64,000 nucleotides of DNA, from NCBI GenBank assembly GCA_027491235.1, contig JAIXWO010000029.1, forward strand, positions 1 through 64,000, in the 5' to 3' direction. Within the stretch, counting starts at the first letter, position 1; each line of letters opens with the position of its first letter. Source of the DNA: Sphingomonadales bacterium. GTDB lineage: Bacteria; Pseudomonadota; Alphaproteobacteria; Sphingomonadales; Sphingomonadaceae. The notes beneath the pieces are model-generated. The model ran no database searches. It had not been told where the DNA came from and saw only the letters and a list, made by a program, of their open reading frames with translations. Shown in pieces: positions 45,046-55,167 of this stretch. Made by a program: the position numbers and the translations under genes.

Positions 45046-47487
45046 ATGAACACGTCCTTCCACCTCTCTAAGGTCGCGCTGCTTCTGCGATCAGGCACGG
45101 CTCTCACCGTCGCACTGGCAGCGGCACAGGTTTCTGCTGCCGAAACGACGCCCACGCCTGCCGCAGACGAGGTGGATCGTACCGAAATCGTCGTGACCGC
45201 CCAAAAGCGGGAACAGAAGCTTCAAGATGTTGGCATCGCGATTTCGGTTTTGAGCAAGGATGACCTTGAGAACCGCAACATCTCGAATGCGACAGACGTC
45301 GTTTCCGCGATCCCCAACCTAAAATACAACGCATATTCCTCGTCGCAGGTCGTGTTCAACATGCGCGGCGTTTCGCAGAATGATTATGGCGATCAGCAGG
45401 AACCGCCGGTTGCCGTTTATCAGGATGATTCCTACGCCAGCTCCATCACGACAGCGAGTTTCCCGATTTTTGATCTGGCGCGCGTGGAAGCTTTGCGCGG
45501 ACCGCAGGGGACGCTGTTCGGGCGGAATGCGACCGGTGGGGCCGTGCAGTTCATTTCCAGCCAGCCAACCGACGTTCTGGATGGCTATGTCCGCCTGACC
45601 TACGGCCGGTTTAATCAGACGCAGGTTGAAGGTGCCATTTCCGGTCCGTTGAGCGACACGTTGAGCGCGCGCATTTCGGGCATTTATGATCGTGATGACG
45701 GATATATTGAAAACATCACACCCGGCGAGAAGGATCGCGGGGCGAACAATCACTGGGCGCTGCGGGGAATTTTGGATTATGAGCCCAGCTCCGCTTTCAA
45801 AGCCAAGCTCACTTTGCGTTATTCGCAAGCAGACAAAGAACGTCAGGCGGGTGTCTATAACTATGCGCCGACCTGCCCAAATGCGCAGTTCCAAGGCGAG
45901 TTTCTGGCGCCGACCGCAACATGTTCCTACTGGGGCGTGACGGGGACGGCCGGTCCGGGTTACTTCAATCCTGATATCGCAGCCTCACAAGGCGGCAGCC
46001 CTTGGAAGACGGCGGGCACCGGTGATGCCTATGTTGATCGTAAGCTCTTTGGCAGCACGTTGCGCATCGATGCCGAAGTCGGTGGCTTCGACGTGACTTC
46101 GATCACCGACTATCAGCACGTCAACAAATTCTACATCGAAAGCGGCAATGGCCCGCCCGAAATCCCTTATGTTGAAAACGTCACGCCGCCCGCGACCGCG
46201 CCATGCCCAGCGCCAAATACGGCGTTGACCTGCTACGCATCGGGCACGGTGTTCTTCCAGGATGCCAATGTGAACCAATATTCGCAGGAACTGCGTCTGT
46301 CCAAAACCACAGACCGGAATTTCCTGACGGTTGGCGCCTTTGGCATGGTCATCGATGGGAAGTACAAGGCCAAATATGCCACGCCTTTCGCGGGCTATGA
46401 TCCCAGCGTGAGTTTTACGCAGAAGACAGAGTCTTTCGCGGTCTTTGCGCAGAACGAGTATAAGCTCAACGATCAGGTCAAGCTGATCGGCGGCCTGCGC
46501 TATTGGCGGGATCACAAGGTTGGTGACTACACCGCTGTTCACGTTCTGCCGCTTTATGCGCTTTCGCTGCGCTTTGGTCCCAATGGCGTTTCCTATACGG
46601 ACCTGACGGGAACCAACACACCGGGCTCATGGACCTTTGGCTCCGGCACATCTGGCGTCACCATCACGCCGGACGCAGCCTCGCCGAGTTTCAGCGGCGT
46701 TACGGCGCGGGCGCAGATTGACTATAAGCCAAGCGATAATGTTTTGGCCTATATCAGCTACAATCGTGGCTCAAAGTCCGGCGGCTTCACCTTCTCAACG
46801 GGCACGCCGTTCCCGTCACAGCTGGTCGATACGCTCAACAATCTGCCCTACCAGCCCGAGACTTTGAATGCCTATGAAGTAGGCCTGAAGTCGACATTGG
46901 CGCCGGGGACGACGCTCAATCTTGCGGCATTCTATTATGATTATCGGAACTATCAGGCGTTCGTCCAAGTCGGGTTTACGCAGGTTGTCCGCAATCTTCC
47001 CGCCAAGGTTCAAGGGATTGAGGCGGACTTCACAACTCGTCCTGCCCCCGGCCTGACCCTGCAGCTGTCGGGCGCTCTCCAGGACAGCAAGGTGAAGAAC
47101 GTGCTGTTGCCGGATGGTGTTTCTGTTGTGACGCATGATCTGCCGCAGGCCTCCAAATTGTCCGGCAGTGCCTTGGCGCGGTATGAGTTTGCGTTGGCAG
47201 GCGGCACGGCTTCTGTGCAGGCCGATGCGATCTTCCAGAGCAAGATGTGCTTCACGGTAATGTGCGCACCGGTGGAACGGGAAGGCGGTTACGGCGTTGC
47301 AAATAGCCGCATCGGCTTCACCACGGCGAATGAGAAGGTCGATGTGTCCTTGACCGTGAGCAATATCTTCAACCGTGCGTATCGCGTCTATGCGTTCGAT
47401 GGATCGCTTTATTGGGGTGACACGCTGGGCGTTTATGCCAAGCCCCGCACCTGGGCTCTCACCCTTCGCTATAACTTCGGCAAATGA
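45046..47487 (+). CDS. TonB-dependent receptor, second copy
   Basis: An 813-residue receptor starting at 45046, nine bases after AAGGGG. Signal peptide ends near AAQVSAAET. It has the TonB-box-like EIVVTAQKREQKLQDVGIAI sequence, a plug with FNMRGVSQNDYGDQQEPPVA and EALRGPQGTLFGRNATGGAVQF, and a barrel ending RTWALTLRYNFGK. This 'VTAQKREQ' class differs from the receptor at 41528, so the two are not recent duplicates. Such receptors often import small organic molecules or siderophore-like compounds. A strong terminator follows. Confidence 0.92.
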   Translation: MNTSFHLSKVALLLRSGTALTVALAAAQVSAAETTPTPAADEVDRTEIVVTAQKREQKLQDVGIAISVLSKDDLENRNISNATDVVSAIPNLKYNAYSSSQVVFNMRGVSQNDYGDQQEPPVAVYQDDSYASSITTASFPIFDLARVEALRGPQGTLFGRNATGGAVQFISSQPTDVLDGYVRLTYGRFNQTQVEGAISGPLSDTLSARISGIYDRDDGYIENITPGEKDRGANNHWALRGILDYEPSSAFKAKLTLRYSQADKERQAGVYNYAPTCPNAQFQGEFLAPTATCSYWGVTGTAGPGYFNPDIAASQGGSPWKTAGTGDAYVDRKLFGSTLRIDAEVGGFDVTSITDYQHVNKFYIESGNGPPEIPYVENVTPPATAPCPAPNTALTCYASGTVFFQDANVNQYSQELRLSKTTDRNFLTVGAFGMVIDGKYKAKYATPFAGYDPSVSFTQKTESFAVFAQNEYKLNDQVKLIGGLRYWRDHKVGDYTAVHVLPLYALSLRFGPNGVSYTDLTGTNTPGSWTFGSGTSGVTITPDAASPSFSGVTARAQIDYKPSDNVLAYISYNRGSKSGGFTFSTGTPFPSQLVDTLNNLPYQPETLNAYEVGLKSTLAPGTTLNLAAFYYDYRNYQAFVQVGFTQVVRNLPAKVQGIEADFTTRPAPGLTLQLSGALQDSKVKNVLLPDGVSVVTHDLPQASKLSGSALARYEFALAGGTASVQADAIFQSKMCFTVMCAPVEREGGYGVANSRIGFTTANEKVDVSLTVSNIFNRAYRVYAFDGSLYWGDTLGVYAKPRTWALTLRYNFGK

Positions 47488-47512
47488 GGCGCTGAAAGCT
47501 GAGCATTCATAG

Positions 47513-47553
47513 GGCCGACCTCTGATCTGTTGTCAGGGGTCGGCCTTCGGTTT
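47513..47553 (+). terminator. Rho-independent terminator after the TonB receptor
   Basis: A 14-bp stem with a 5-base loop: GGCCGACC (47513-47520) pairs with GGTCGGCC (47538-47545), the inner bases also pairing with two G-T wobbles, followed by TTCGGTTTTC. It starts 25 bases after the receptor stop and separates the receptor from the permease transcript. Confidence 0.8.
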
Positions 47554-47571
47554 TCAGGGGGAGACGGTCGG

Positions 47572-49191
47572 GTGGTGAGCACGACAGCGATATCGGACAC
47601 GGCGACGACGATTGGTCCAATGCAGTTGCACCGCCAGCTGGATTGGAAGGACGCTTTTTGGGCGTCGAGCGGAGTGCCAGCCGGCGTTCTGTTGACCATG
47701 GGCGGCATCGCCACGATGATCGGCCAGCCAAGCTGGGTGATCTGGATCGGCTCCATCCTGATGGGGTTCACCCAGTCCTTCGTTTATGCAGAGATTGCCG
47801 GGCTTTATCCGAATAAATCGGGCGGCGCTTCGGTTTATGGGGCTGCGGGATGGTTGCCTTATGGCAAGTTCATCGCGCCAATATCAGTCTGGTGCAATTG
47901 GCTCGCTTGGTCCCCTGTGTTGGCGCTTGGGACAAGTCTTGGTGCTGGCTACGTCATGGCCAGCCTGTTCCCTGCCGACGCGGCGATCCGGCAGTGGCAG
48001 CTTGATCTCCTTCCGCTCGACTTTATCCGGGAAGGACTTCATCTCCGGATCAATCTCGTCTCGATCATTGCGACAGGGTTTCTGCTGCTGACGTTCGCCC
48101 TTCAGCACCACGGGGCTGCACGCGCGGCGCAGTTTCAGAGAATTCTTGGCATTGCCTGCATGCTGCCGCTGCTGCTTGTCGGTATCGTTCCGCTGATCAC
48201 CGGCGATCTTCCGACCCAAAATCTGTTCCCGCTTCTGCCTATTGCCCGGGATGCTGCGGGGAATATCGGTTTTGGCGTATGGGATGCGGCGGGGCTGACG
48301 CTTTTGGCCGGTGCGATGTTCGGGGCGGGTTGGTCAACCTATGGGTTTGAAACCGCGGTCTGCTACACGCGCGAATTCCGCGATCCTGCAAAGGATACTG
48401 CCCGCGCGCTGTTTGCCTCGGGTCTTTTGTGCATGGCCATTTTCACACTCGTGCCACTTGTTTTCCAGGCGTCGCTGGGGCTGGAAGGCATGCTTGATCC
48501 GAGCATTTATGATGGATCGGGTGTGGCCAATGCGCTGGCCAAGATATTGGGCGGAGGGGCTGTTATCGGCAACTTGCTCATTGTCATGCTGGTGCTCGCG
48601 CTGTTGCTAATCGTGATGACCTCCATGATGGGATCGTCACGGACGCTCTATCAGGCCTCTGTCGATGGCTGGTTTCCCCGTTACCTCTCCCGCGTCAATT
48701 CACACGGCGCGCCGACAGCGGCCATGTGGACAGATTTGGTCTTCAACTTGGTGCTGTTGCTCGCCTCGGATTATTTCGCGGTGCTGATGATTTCCAACGT
48801 TTGCTATTTCGTGTTTAACTTCCTCAACCTTCAGTCCGGATGGATCCACCGGATTGACCGGAGCGACTGGAACCGTCCGTACCGCTGCCCAACCTGGCTG
48901 CTGGCGACCGGTGCCGTCTTTGGCTTTGTAAACATGGTCTGGATGGGTGCCGGGGCTGATGTGTGGGGAGAAGGCACGCTGCGCAACGGTCTGCTGGCGG
49001 TCTTGCTTATTATTCCGGTCTTCGCTTACCGTCACTATGTTCAGGACAAGGGGCAGTTTCCGATATCGGATGGAGATGGGGAGGGGGGCGTTGCGCAGCA
49101 GGCTGTGCAACCGAAAGCAGGGATGTTGCCCTATCTCGCGCTGATTGCGGCGGCGGCTACGGTTGGGCTCAGCGCTTATTTTGCGGCTTAG
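47572..49191 (+). CDS. APC-superfamily amino acid/amine permease
   Basis: About 539 residues from the GTG at 47572, chosen for the GGGGGAGA ribosome site 7 bases upstream; a TTG at 47530 is in frame but inside the terminator. The protein has about 12-13 hydrophobic helices, with the APC-typical unwound helix 1 region (SSGVPAGVLLTMGGIATMIG), helix 2 (YAEIAGLYPNKSGGASVYGA) and helix 6 region (GAGWSTYGFETAVCYTREFRDPAKDT). Substrate cannot be inferred; a peptide breakdown product from the S51/TonB locus is one possibility. Its end overlaps the convergent methyltransferase-fold gene by 4 bases. Confidence 0.85.
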   Translation: MVSTTAISDTATTIGPMQLHRQLDWKDAFWASSGVPAGVLLTMGGIATMIGQPSWVIWIGSILMGFTQSFVYAEIAGLYPNKSGGASVYGAAGWLPYGKFIAPISVWCNWLAWSPVLALGTSLGAGYVMASLFPADAAIRQWQLDLLPLDFIREGLHLRINLVSIIATGFLLLTFALQHHGAARAAQFQRILGIACMLPLLLVGIVPLITGDLPTQNLFPLLPIARDAAGNIGFGVWDAAGLTLLAGAMFGAGWSTYGFETAVCYTREFRDPAKDTARALFASGLLCMAIFTLVPLVFQASLGLEGMLDPSIYDGSGVANALAKILGGGAVIGNLLIVMLVLALLLIVMTSMMGSSRTLYQASVDGWFPRYLSRVNSHGAPTAAMWTDLVFNLVLLLASDYFAVLMISNVCYFVFNFLNLQSGWIHRIDRSDWNRPYRCPTWLLATGAVFGFVNMVWMGAGADVWGEGTLRNGLLAVLLIIPVFAYRHYVQDKGQFPISDGDGEGGVAQQAVQPKAGMLPYLALIAAAATVGLSAYFAA

Positions 49192-49862
49192 CCGCGCTTC
49201 GTCGCGAACCAGATGACGTGCCGTGGCCCTTTGCCATTGCTACGTGCGCGGACGGCGATTTCCTCAACGCTGAAGCCCGCCGCCGAGAGCCGCTTGGCGA
49301 ATGCCTTGTCCGGTGCGGCTGACCACACGGCCAGAATGCCTCCGGGCTTGAGCGCCGCTTTTGCAGCTGCGAGGCCCTTCATAGAATAGAGTCGATCATT
49401 GCCGTTGCGGGTCAGACCATCCGGCCCATTGTCGACGTCGAGCAAGATCGCATCATAGGTGGCGACAGCCTCTGCGATCACGGCGACAACATCTCCCTCG
49501 ATGAGCCGCACGCGGGGATCGTCCAAGCAGCCTGCCGCGAGGTCGACCATAGGCCCACGCGCCCATTGGATGATTTCAGGCACGAGCTCAGCAACTGTAA
49601 CCTGCGCATCTGCGCCAAGAGCGGCAAGGGCGGAGCGTAACGTAAAGCCCATGCCATAACCGCCGATCAACATGTGTGGCGCAGGCCGTTGTTCTAGCTG
49701 GGCGCAGCTCATCACTGCGAGCGCCTCTTCAGACCCGCTCATCCGGCTGCTCATCAGCTCGTTGCGATCCAGCAGGATCATGAAGTCGCGCCCACGCCGG
49801 AAAAGTCGAAGCTCCTGGCCCCCGGGCACTTGTGCCGTGCCGATTAATTCCATTGGGGTCAT
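49188..49862 (-). CDS. Spermidine synthase-like SAM-fold protein
   Basis: A 224-residue protein with the nucleotide-binding motif LIGGYGMGFTLRSALAAL, the acidic residue ending the second strand (VAELVPEIIQWA), VRLIEGDVV and the spermidine-synthase-like DAILLDVDNGPDGLT. It lacks the N-terminal beta-sheet of full spermidine synthases, so it may be a related methyltransferase-like protein rather than a polyamine enzyme. Single gene, convergent with the permease. Confidence 0.75.
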   Translation of the reverse strand: MTPMELIGTAQVPGGQELRLFRRGRDFMILLDRNELMSSRMSGSEEALAVMSCAQLEQRPAPHMLIGGYGMGFTLRSALAALGADAQVTVAELVPEIIQWARGPMVDLAAGCLDDPRVRLIEGDVVAVIAEAVATYDAILLDVDNGPDGLTRNGNDRLYSMKGLAAAKAALKPGGILAVWSAAPDKAFAKRLSAAGFSVEEIAVRARSNGKGPRHVIWFATKRG

Positions 49863-50064
49863 AGTTGGTTACTCCACCGCGATCAGGACTTCATGGTCCC
49901 CTTGGGGGACAGTCGGTTTTGCGGCAATCGGAAACCGTGGGCCTTAGCCCGAAATCTTGCGGTTCATTCGAATAGTTCTTTTTTGCAAATCCAAGAGCTT
50001 AAAATCGATTGGCGTCGCGCTCTGTCGTGATAGAGGGGCGCGGAACACAGAGGAAGAGTCCCAA

Positions 50065-50727
50065 ATGCATATTGCCGAAGCCGTCGCCACCCGCCGTTCC
50101 ATCCGCGCCTTTCTTGATAAGCCGGTACCCGCTGAAACGCTTCGCCGCGTTCTGGATCAGGCGCGCATGACGCCGTCGGGCTGCAATTTCCAGCCATGGG
50201 AAGCCACCGTTCTCGCAGGTGCCCCGTTAAAGGCGTTGCAGGAAAAGCTTCTGGCGAGCGCGCCGGACAATCCCATGGAGTATGATTTTTCGGCACCGGG
50301 CCAGGTTGAGAAATACCAGTCCCGCCTGCGCGCGGTTGGCGCAAGCATGTATGCCGCCATGGGCATTGCGCGTGATGATGCCGAACAGCGGGACAATTTT
50401 GCCCGCGCCAACATGGTGTCCTTCGGCGCACCGGTTCTGCTGCTTTGCCACTTCCCCAAATTCATGAAGGAAGCCCAGTGGTCTGACGTTGGCATGTGGC
50501 TGCAGACGATCATGCTGCTGCTGCGCGGCGAAGGCCTCGACAGCTGCCCGCAGGAGTATATGGGCATGTACGGTCGCACCATTAAGGCCCATCTGGGTCT
50601 TTCCGACGACACGCTGTTGTTCTGCGGCATCGCCATTGGATGGCGTGACGCGGACGCCCCGGCCAATAACTTTGAGCGGGAGCGGGTCGCACTGGAAGAT
50701 CACATCACCTTCCTTGGGGTCGACTGA
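50065..50727 (+). CDS. Nitroreductase family protein
   Basis: A 220-residue FMN-dependent oxidoreductase starting at 50065 behind AGGAAGAG. It has the family start MHIAEAVATRRSIRAFLDKP, RMTPSGCNFQPWE for FMN binding, VGMWLQTIMLLLRGEGLDSCPQ-type sequence and the C-terminal LLFCGIAIGWRD. These enzymes reduce nitro groups, quinones or other acceptors with NAD(P)H. It precedes the molybdenum hydroxylase operon on the same strand, with about 100 bases between it and xdhC. Confidence 0.9.
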   Translation: MHIAEAVATRRSIRAFLDKPVPAETLRRVLDQARMTPSGCNFQPWEATVLAGAPLKALQEKLLASAPDNPMEYDFSAPGQVEKYQSRLRAVGASMYAAMGIARDDAEQRDNFARANMVSFGAPVLLLCHFPKFMKEAQWSDVGMWLQTIMLLLRGEGLDSCPQEYMGMYGRTIKAHLGLSDDTLLFCGIAIGWRDADAPANNFERERVALEDHITFLGVD

Positions 50728-50824
50728 TCGTTCAGCCGAGCCGGTCTGGAGAGGCCCGGCCTTGCGAGCGGCAAGGCCGTCCGTTACTCAATCTTCCTCG
50801 TCATATGCGATAGACTGGGCCCCT

Positions 50825-51811
50825 TTGGACAAGCGTGAAATCTTTGCATTTCTGGTGGACCGCTTGGCCAGCGGCAGGCGTGTGGCGCTGGTGTCTTTGG
50901 TCGACGCCTTCGGCTCGTCCATGCGGGATCCCGGCGCGCATATGGCTGTTGACGAAGACGGGGCCTTTGTCGGGTCTCTCTCGGGCGGCTGCATTGAGCG
51001 CGCGGTGATCGCAGAGGCGGGTGACGCCATTGCTGAAGGTGCGCCGCGCGTCACACGCTTTGGGCAAGGGTCCCGCTATATCGACATCCGCTTGCCTTGC
51101 GGCGGTGGGTTAGATCTTCATTTTCAGCCGCTCACCGAAGATCGTCTTCCCCGTCAGGCGTTGGACGCGATCAATAGCCGCCAGCCCTTTGCGTTAGAGT
51201 TGCGGACAGAGGCGCAGCCGCCCAGCTTCATCCCCAATTGGCATCCGACAGGCTGGGACGCTGCGAATGGCATCGCCACAATTGGGCATTGGCCGAACCC
51301 GCGTGTGCTAATTGTTGGGCACGGCGCGGTGGTTGCCAAGCTTGCAGAACAAGCGCGCGCCTGGGGCGCTGAGATCGCCATCATCACGCCGGACAAGGTC
51401 CTTGCGGATGCGCTGAGACAAGATGGGTTCGACCCGGTTATCATTGGCGCGCCGACAGAGACGCACGCGCTGATCAGCGATGCTTGGACGGCAGTCGTCT
51501 TTCTGTTCCATGACCATGATTGGGAGCCGGCGCTCATCGCTTATGCTCTGGAACAACCACATTTCTTTATCGGCGCCATGGGCAGCAAGCGCGCCCACGC
51601 CGCCCGTTGTGAGGCGCTTCGAACGCGCGGTGTGTCCCAAGCGGCGATTGCCGGGATATCCGCCCCCATCGGTGTGTTTCATTCGGTGCGCGATCCGGCA
51701 ACTTTAGCTATATCGGTGCTCGCCGAAGTGGCAGACCGATTCCGTAATCAAGGCGCTTTTGCAGCGCAGTTACCCGCACTAAGAAAAACCAATATCCGGC
51801 AGATAGGATGA
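50825..51811 (+). CDS. xdhC: XdhC/CoxI family molybdenum-cofactor maturation protein
   Basis: XdhC proteins bind molybdenum cofactor and promote its sulfuration and insertion into xanthine-dehydrogenase-type enzymes. The N-terminal part shows [20 protein letters not shown] and [15 protein letters not shown]; the C-terminal Rossmann part has [16 protein letters not shown] and [16 protein letters not shown]. The start is uncertain: a TTG at 50825 (328 residues) places the N-terminus where the family begins, and I see no ATG or good ribosome site in frame. Next gene starts 4 bases after the stop. Confidence 0.85.
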   Translation: MDKREIFAFLVDRLASGRRVALVSLVDAFGSSMRDPGAHMAVDEDGAFVGSLSGGCIERAVIAEAGDAIAEGAPRVTRFGQGSRYIDIRLPCGGGLDLHFQPLTEDRLPRQALDAINSRQPFALELRTEAQPPSFIPNWHPTGWDAANGIATIGHWPNPRVLIVGHGAVVAKLAEQARAWGAEIAIITPDKVLADALRQDGFDPVIIGAPTETHALISDAWTAVVFLFHDHDWEPALIAYALEQPHFFIGAMGSKRAHAARCEALRTRGVSQAAIAGISAPIGVFHSVRDPATLAISVLAEVADRFRNQGAFAAQLPALRKTNIRQIG

Positions 51812-51815
51812 CGCG

Positions 51816-52280
51816 ATGATCCAGACGACAGTAAACGGCAAACCGCAAAAGCTTGATGTGGACGCGTCGACGCCCATCCTCTGGGTCTTGCGCGAACAGC
51901 TCGGTATGACCGGCACTAAGTTTGGCTGTGGGGTCGCCCAGTGCGGCGCGTGCACCGCGCATCTCGATGGGCAGCCGATCCGGTCCTGCTCGACACCGAT
52001 TTCCGAAGCGGATGGTCGCCAGATCACAACAATTGAAGGTCTCGCCGGGCCAGAGGGCGCGCTGCACCCATTGCAGCAGGCATGGATTGACGCGCAGGTG
52101 CCGCAATGCGGCTATTGCCAGTCGGGCCAGTTGATGAGTGCCGCCGCCCTCTTGCGGGATACGCCGAAGCCCAGCGATGAACAGATTGACGCGGCGATGT
52201 CAGGCAACATCTGCCGCTGCGGAACCTATGAACGGATCCGCAAGGCCATCAAGGCTGCGGCCTCTGGAACGGAGCGCTAA
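51816..52280 (+). CDS. [2Fe-2S] subunit of an isoquinoline 1-oxidoreductase-type molybdenum hydroxylase
   Basis: A 154-residue electron-transfer subunit with both expected clusters. The plant-type ferredoxin site is [15 protein letters not shown] with a further Cys in RSCSTP. The C-terminal helical site is CGYCQSGQ and CRCGTY. This two-cluster small subunit pairs with the large molybdenum subunit encoded 3 bases downstream. No separate FAD subunit gene is present, which is typical of IorAB-type enzymes that pass electrons to a cytochrome or other acceptor. Confidence 0.93.
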   Translation: MIQTTVNGKPQKLDVDASTPILWVLREQLGMTGTKFGCGVAQCGACTAHLDGQPIRSCSTPISEADGRQITTIEGLAGPEGALHPLQQAWIDAQVPQCGYCQSGQLMSAAALLRDTPKPSDEQIDAAMSGNICRCGTYERIRKAIKAAASGTER

Positions 52281-52283
52281 GCG

Positions 52284-54497
52284 ATGAACAAGTGGTCAAG
52301 ACGCGGCTTTATCGGCGCAGGTGTGCTCACGGGTGGAGCTTTGGTCGTTGGCGTCGCGATACGCCCTGGAAATGCCGTCGATAAATTGCGCGGATCAGTC
52401 GCAGGCGGTGAGGGCGAACAGCTGGTCAACGCTTGGGTGAAGATTGACCGGGACAACACCGTCACGGCGATCGTCCCGCATTGTGAAATGGGGCAGGGCG
52501 CTCACACAACCCTCGCGCAAATGCTTGCCGATGAGCTTGATGCCGATTGGGCCAAAGTCTCGGTCATGCAGGCTCCGGCGGATGGCAATTACGTTGTTCC
52601 CGATGCCGCGCGGGATTTTGTCGCCGCATGGTCGCTCGATGCTCCCAAATGGCTCGAGCCGACGTACAACGGATTGTTCACACAAATCTCCAAATTGGGC
52701 GATGTGCTGGTGACCGGCGGAAGCTCGTCGGTGCGGACAACCGGGCAGCATACGATGCGGCTTGCAGGTGCGGCCGCCCGCCAAATGCTGGTGGCCGCCG
52801 CTGCCGCGCGCTGGAATGTGCCGGCAAGTGAGATTGTGGCTGAGAATTCAACTCTCGTGCACAAAGCGTCAAACAAGCGGGGCACTTATGGCGAATTTGC
52901 GGAGGCAGCCTCTCAAGAGTCCATGCCGCAAACGCCGCCGCTCAAGGATGTGTCGCAATACAAGCTGATGGGCAAAGGCCTGCAAAGGTTGGATATTCCA
53001 GCCAAGGTCAATGGCGAGGCGCTGTTCGGCATTGACGCACAGGTTCCCGGACAGAAGCTGCAATATGTTGCGGTGAAGGCGCCACCAGTGCCGGGGGCAA
53101 AGGTGGAAGCTATCAACTCAGCCACGGCCAAAACCATGCCGGGCGTCCGTGAGATTCTCAACATGGGCGATTTCGTCGCCGTTGTGGCCGACGGCTATTG
53201 GCAAGCCCAGATGGCCCTCAACATGGTCGAGCCGCGCTATTCGCGCACGGAAGGCGACGGACTTGACAGTGCAAAGCTCTCGGCCCGGTTCGCAAAGGCG
53301 CTGGATGATGCCGGGGATACAGGCGGCACATCACTGGCCGCGGAGGGCGATGCGCCCGGTGCCTTTGCTGGCGCCGCCAAAAAACTGGAGGCGGAGTATA
53401 AGGTTCCCTTCGTGGCGCATGCCGCGATGGAACCGATCAACTGCACAGCCTGGGTGCATGACGGCAAATGCGAGATTTGGACGAGCACTCAGGTTCCTCT
53501 GATGGCACGATCTGCCGTCGCCAAGGCGCTGGAGATCAGCAACGACGATGTCACGGTGAACCAGCTGTACTTGGGCGGTGCCTTCGGTCGGCGGCTGGAA
53601 TCTGACTATCCGGTGCAGGCGGCACGGGTTGCAAAGGCAACAGGCTATCCGATCAAGATGATCTGGTCGCGCGAAGAAGATACGCGGCAGGACTTTTACC
53701 GCCCGGCAGATACCAGCCGGTTCTGGGGTGGATTGGATGGTAGCGGGAAGCCGGTGAGCTGGAACAATGCATTCACTCAGCTCAATGGTCCGGACGGATC
53801 ATGGGATGTTTCGCATTACGATGTGCCCAACCGCTCCATTCGCCATGCGCCAGCTGACATGCATTTGCGTTTCGGGAGCTTGCGTTCGGTGGATCACAGC
53901 CAGCAGGGCTTTTTCGTTGAAAGCTTTGTCGATGAATTGGCGCATTCAGCGGGGCAGGACCCCTTTGAATATCGTCGCGCACTTTTGAGCAAATCCCCTC
54001 GGCACAAGGCGGTGCTTGAAAAGGTCGCGCAGATGTCGGGCTGGGGCACGCCCCTGCCGGAAGGCACGGGACGAGGCATCGCGCTTGTAAAGTCCTTCGG
54101 TACTATTGTGGCGGAAGTCGCGGAAGTGATGCTGCAAGACGGCAAACCTCGGGTGACCAAGGTTTGGTGCTGTGCCGATGCCGGCTATGTCATGAACCCC
54201 GATGGGTTTGCAGCGCAAATGGAAGGCGGCATCATCTACGGCCTGACCACTGCCCTTTATAGCGGCATCACGCTGAAGGATGGCGGCGTCGAGCAGAGCA
54301 ATTTCCATGATTACCGGATGGTCCGTATGGAGGAAGCGCCTACGGTCATGGTCGATGTCATCAATGGCGACAGCAAGGTGTTGGGGGGCGCCGGGGAACC
54401 GAGCCTGCCACCGCTTGCACCGGCTGTTACCAATGCGATTTTCGCAGCGACTGGCAAACGCATCCGCGAGCTACCGATAGCGAAACACTTTACATAA
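52284..54497 (+). CDS. Tat-exported molybdopterin-binding subunit, IorB/aldehyde oxidase type
   Basis: A 737-residue subunit. The N-terminus has a twin-arginine signal ([19 protein letters not shown]), so the enzyme probably acts in the periplasm. Mo-cofactor and substrate motifs include [49 protein letters not shown] and the catalytic Glu region [15 protein letters not shown]. IorB-type enzymes hydroxylate N-heterocycles or oxidise aldehydes using water as oxygen source. The true substrate is not readable. It lies with its small subunit, XdhC and a MobA-like transferase in one operon. Confidence 0.92.
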   Translation: MNKWSRRGFIGAGVLTGGALVVGVAIRPGNAVDKLRGSVAGGEGEQLVNAWVKIDRDNTVTAIVPHCEMGQGAHTTLAQMLADELDADWAKVSVMQAPADGNYVVPDAARDFVAAWSLDAPKWLEPTYNGLFTQISKLGDVLVTGGSSSVRTTGQHTMRLAGAAARQMLVAAAAARWNVPASEIVAENSTLVHKASNKRGTYGEFAEAASQESMPQTPPLKDVSQYKLMGKGLQRLDIPAKVNGEALFGIDAQVPGQKLQYVAVKAPPVPGAKVEAINSATAKTMPGVREILNMGDFVAVVADGYWQAQMALNMVEPRYSRTEGDGLDSAKLSARFAKALDDAGDTGGTSLAAEGDAPGAFAGAAKKLEAEYKVPFVAHAAMEPINCTAWVHDGKCEIWTSTQVPLMARSAVAKALEISNDDVTVNQLYLGGAFGRRLESDYPVQAARVAKATGYPIKMIWSREEDTRQDFYRPADTSRFWGGLDGSGKPVSWNNAFTQLNGPDGSWDVSHYDVPNRSIRHAPADMHLRFGSLRSVDHSQQGFFVESFVDELAHSAGQDPFEYRRALLSKSPRHKAVLEKVAQMSGWGTPLPEGTGRGIALVKSFGTIVAEVAEVMLQDGKPRVTKVWCCADAGYVMNPDGFAAQMEGGIIYGLTTALYSGITLKDGGVEQSNFHDYRMVRMEEAPTVMVDVINGDSKVLGGAGEPSLPPLAPAVTNAIFAATGKRIRELPIAKHFT

Positions 54498-54570
54498 ATA
54501 TCAAATGATTGTGTCTGGTTTCTATCATCGTCTCTAACGTCGTTGCCATGGCCATTCTTGGGGCTTCAGG

Positions 54571-55155
54571 ATGAGCGGACTTGCCGTCGCGATATTGGCG
54601 GCGGGCCGCTCTGCGCGGTTTGGAACGGAGGACAAGCTTGCCGCTCTGTTCCGCGGCAAACCGTTGGGGCTGCACACTGCCGAAGCTCTGACGGGCCTCG
54701 ACTTTGGGCACCGCTGGGTGATTGCGCGAACGGCAGACCATTTCTGCGTGCCTGGCTGGACATCGGCGGGGTTTGAAACGGTCGTTAACGCTGATGCGGC
54801 ACAGGGTATGGGGTCTTCGCTGCGCTGTGCGGCAGAGCGCGCCAAAGAGGCTGGAGCCGAGGGCCTGATGGTCTGTCTGGCCGACATGCCCTTGGTGCCC
54901 CCTGCGCATTTTTCGGCTCTCAAGCGGGTGTGGAGCGAACGTGGGGGGCTAGTAGCCTCGCAAGATGGCGCGCTCGTCTCACCCCCTGCGATATTCTCGC
55001 GTGAACAGTTCGGGGCGCTTTTGGACTTGACCGGCGATCAGGGTGCCAAGCCGCTGTTGAAGAACGCTTTCCGTGTCACCAGCCCGCCGGGCGCGCTGGT
55101 GGATGTAGACGACACGGAAGCTATGCGGCGCTTATCCAGCCAGTTCAGTTTCTAA
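54571..55155 (+). CDS. MobA/MocA-type molybdenum-cofactor nucleotidyltransferase
   Basis: A 194-residue nucleotidyltransferase with LAVAILAAGRSARFGTEDKL, the glycine-rich nucleotide-binding loop. It then shows MGSSLRCAAERAKEAGAEGL and VCLADMPLVPPAHFSAL, as in MocA. MocA adds CMP to molybdopterin to form the cofactor used by xanthine-dehydrogenase-type enzymes; MobA adds GMP. The genome context with an IorAB-like enzyme favours MocA. It starts 73 bases after the Mo subunit and converges on the SDR gene. Confidence 0.85.
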   Translation: MSGLAVAILAAGRSARFGTEDKLAALFRGKPLGLHTAEALTGLDFGHRWVIARTADHFCVPGWTSAGFETVVNADAAQGMGSSLRCAAERAKEAGAEGLMVCLADMPLVPPAHFSALKRVWSERGGLVASQDGALVSPPAIFSREQFGALLDLTGDQGAKPLLKNAFRVTSPPGALVDVDDTEAMRRLSSQFSF

Positions 55156-55167
55156 AGGACGGCGCTT

